Positions 62,165 to 64,000 of a DNA stretch of 64,000 nt are shown here, piece after piece (within the stretch, counting starts at the first letter, position 1; each line of letters begins with the position of its first letter). The notes under the pieces were generated by a model. It did not search any database, was not told the DNA's origin, and saw nothing but the letters and a program-made list of their open reading frames with translations. The DNA lies in contig OX638133.1 of NCBI GenBank assembly GCA_951804985.1, forward strand, positions 65,073,867 to 65,137,866, in the 5' to 3' direction. Source of the stretch: Dryomyza anilis (taxonomy: Eukaryota > Arthropoda > Insecta > Diptera > Dryomyzidae). Made by a program: the position numbers and the translations under genes.

Positions 62165-62544
62165 CACTAAGAAAACGAAAGATGTTTGAAAGGTATTAGA
62201 GCCTTAAACATCATTGAAGTTGCAAATTATTCAGGTCAAATATTTCACACTTTTTGTGATATTTAGATAATATTAATAGTATTGCTAGAAAAATTTTAAT
62301 ATCTATGAAATATTTGCAGCAATGCTACCTATTTCTCCAGTAGTTGCAGTGAGTCTTCCCCAAATATGATATTTTTCGTGATATTTATAGGAAACATCTC
62401 ACAAATAATACAAAACATGTGATGTTTACAAATTATATACACTGTAGCAGCAAATTTATTTGTATTTTCTGCATATTGGAATTGTTAAAGCGAGTAGTAT
62501 TTTAGTTGCAGCAGCACTCTCATAAACATTCTGTTTTCTTAGTG
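62165..62544 (+). mobile_element. Family D element, copy D1, complete (380 bp)
   Basis: The ends CACTAAGAAAACGAAAGATG and CATTCTGTTTTCTTAGTG are flanked by TA (62163-62164, 62545-62546). Internal words include AAACATC, GATATTT and GTTGCAG in both orientations. D2 (15614-15896) and D3 (about 62886-63145) are incomplete relatives. Confidence 0.85.
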
Positions 62545-62559
62545 TATGTTCTCAACGCT

Positions 62560-63490
62560 CGTCTTCAATCGATTAGTTATCGACATACGAAGTTGGCAAC
62601 GTTGCGCAGCATTTTTTACCTACGCCATCTTTTTCCATCGTTTGAACATATTGATGTTTAAAAACAAACAAACAAATAAATTGGATTTAAATAAATGTCA
62701 CTCGTTGAGCAGAATTTTCTATCTACGTCACTTTTGTCATCGTTTGAAGTATGTATTGGTCCTTTTAAACATACTGATGTTTGAAAAGAAACAAAAAAGA
62801 GAAATTAGATGTAAATAAAAGTATTCTTGCAATATTCTTCTTGTATACGAAGTTTACAATCGGTGACCGCCATTTTCTGCATACGCACTAAGAAAACAAG
62901 ATGTTTATGAGAGTCTTGCTGCAACCGTTCTTTTAAATTTACGCCTTGTAGCAAATATTCAAACATCCCATAAGTTTCAATAAAGTTGCAGCAAAACTAT
63001 GAATATCTCTTAAATATGACATATATAGAGATAGTTACGAGATGTTTGTCACAACAGCAATGAAAATTGAAATATTTACAGTTGACTGATAGCAAACATC
63101 CTGAGTTCTTGGACATTTGCTGCAAAACTTTTGAGGCATTTTGACATTGACATTTCTCTGGAAACATATTTATATTCAGGTCGTTCCAAATCATGTTCTA
63201 TTTTAAACATATTTATATTTCGGTTCAAATATTTATTTTGTTTGGATATAGTAATTATTATGTTTCTATTAGAACATACACCATTTTGAGGGGCAACATC
63301 AAAATGTTTCCGTGATATTATAATAAAAATCAGAGCTCATTACAACACTGTTCAAGTCTCAAGACAACCATGTTTACAAATGATTTATCAGGCATTTATA
63401 TATTATGTTTACATAAAATTCCAAATATACATGTTAATGCCTGCAAAATTATGTTTGGAAGAGCCATTTTTTTGCAGCGTGTGTGTGAAT
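62560..63490 (+). repeat. Dispersed repeat C, copy 3, interrupted by D3
   Basis: Follows copy 1 block by block: CATACGAAGTTGGCAACG, GAGCAGAATTTTCTATCTACGT, TGTATTGGTCCTTTTAAACA, CATTTTCTGCATACG. After an insertion at about 62886-63150 it resumes with GAAACATATTTATATTCAGG and ends near AGAGCCATTTTTTTGCAGCG. The middle block of copies 1 and 2 (CCTTGCCAACGCTATG) is replaced by the insertion. Confidence 0.7.
62886..63150 (+). mobile_element. Family D element, copy D3, nested in repeat C
   Basis: Starts CACTAAGAAAACAAGATG like D1. It repeats AACATC/GATGTTT and GTTGCAGCAAAAC words. The right terminus is missing or replaced by repeat C sequence. Confidence 0.6.
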
Positions 63491-63582
63491 ACGTTTCAAT
63501 TTGTCAACGACGACGTAGTTCATAACAAACATGACAGTTTATATAAAAAATTATAACAAATGTTTTTTTTAATATTTTTTAG

Positions 63583-63976
63583 CCGTCACAATTGTAGCAT
63601 CGAAATCAACGTTCGTCAAACATAGACCGTATCAAGTAAGTTATATAAATAAATATAATGTCGTGGAGCCGAAAATTAATGCATATATATTTGCCAAGTT
63701 TTTTTTCCAAGGGATGCAACAAAATGTACGACGTTACAGTGAACGGCGAAGTTTTGCGCGCAAATCCACCAGGCGCCACCAGGGAGTCCCTTTTGCGATG
63801 TGGTCATCGACTGCATGGCATGCAGGAGGAATAATCGTAGTGCTTACCTGCACTTACGAGCCGCTCGCAGAGCACACGTTGGTGGAAGAAGCCTTTGGCC
63901 ATTCCCACAGAGTAGGGCAGACGCAGAGAAGATACTCAAAGAGCGGCGCGAATATTACTTACAGTTGGCAGTTTAA
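63583..63976 (+). CDS. 3' portion of an unidentified gene (two exons), frame broken once
   Basis: A probable exon at 63583-63635 (acceptor TTTTTTAG, donor CAA|GTAAGT) reads VTIVASKSTFVKHRPYQ. A second begins near 63714 (TTCCAAG|GGATGC) and reads GCNKMYDVTVNGEVLRANPP in the frame that follows on. The longest open frame from 63743 to the TAA at 63974-63976 is one base out from that. It reads APPGSPFCDVVIDCMACRRN, NRSAYLHLRAARRAHVGGRS, LWPFPQSRADAEKILKERRE, YYLQLAV. The composition is balanced and unlike the AT-rich neighbours, so this is genuine coding sequence, probably a C-terminus. I do not recognise the protein. The frame break near 63780 may be a mutation (pseudogene), an unrecognised splice, or an assembly error. 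Confidence 0.5.
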
Positions 63977-64000
63977 AATTTAAAATTTTGACTTTTGTCT

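Overview
This window reads as repeat-dense, AT-rich nuclear DNA of a brachyceran fly. The evidence is two recognisable single-copy genes with Drosophila-like proteins, GT-AG introns, a TCT-type ribosomal-protein promoter, and mini-me/DINE-1-type repeats with a (GTCY)n tract. I cannot name the species; a higher fly with a larger genome than Drosophila is an inference from the large TE-filled introns.

Genes: (1) RpL11 (uL5), minus strand, four coding exons between 6368 and 11943, with a 4.2 kb third intron filled with transposable elements. (2) eIF5A, minus strand, three coding exons between 49964 and 53404, with a 2.9 kb intron holding a complete tRNA-derived SINE. Both are housekeeping translation genes and both appear intact. 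All other coding-like sequence is partial or broken: a gag-like DUF4780-type ORF (55-1445), a multi-exon gene remnant (about 18.99-23.33 kb) split by a transposon, an RGG-rich terminal exon (34529-34807), a THAP-like N-terminus (about 40.2 kb), an exon fragment carried inside a transposon (36.8-37.2 kb) and the 3' part of an unidentified gene at the right edge (63.58-63.98 kb).

Most of the rest is non-autonomous DNA transposons, many of which can be delimited to the base. Families named here for reference: A (about 880 bp; copies at 12.9, 19.6, 25.4, 31.7, 36.0 and 37.8 kb), B (about 830-950 bp), D (380 bp), E (190-930 bp) and F (1.4 kb). All five insert at TA and have related ends. Other elements have 3-bp duplications (G, M, N and a 137-bp element inside a mini-me copy) or 8-bp duplications (I, L; hAT-like). 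There are also large foldback or inverted-repeat structures (2.66-3.42, 16.26-18.08, 27.73-30.20 and 43.37-46.62 kb), a 19-bp minisatellite, AT microsatellites and local tandem duplications. Nesting is deep: one A copy (35952-39947) contains F, another A, and B.

Layout: 0-1.4 kb gag-like remnant; 1.4-6.3 kb repeats; 6.3-12 kb RpL11; 12-18.7 kb transposon cluster and minisatellite; 19-23.3 kb gene remnant; 24-30.2 kb nested elements; 31.6-40 kb nested A/B/F cluster; 40-49.5 kb repeats; 50-53.4 kb eIF5A; 53.4-60.7 kb mostly unannotated AT-rich DNA; 60.7-64 kb repeats and a partial gene.
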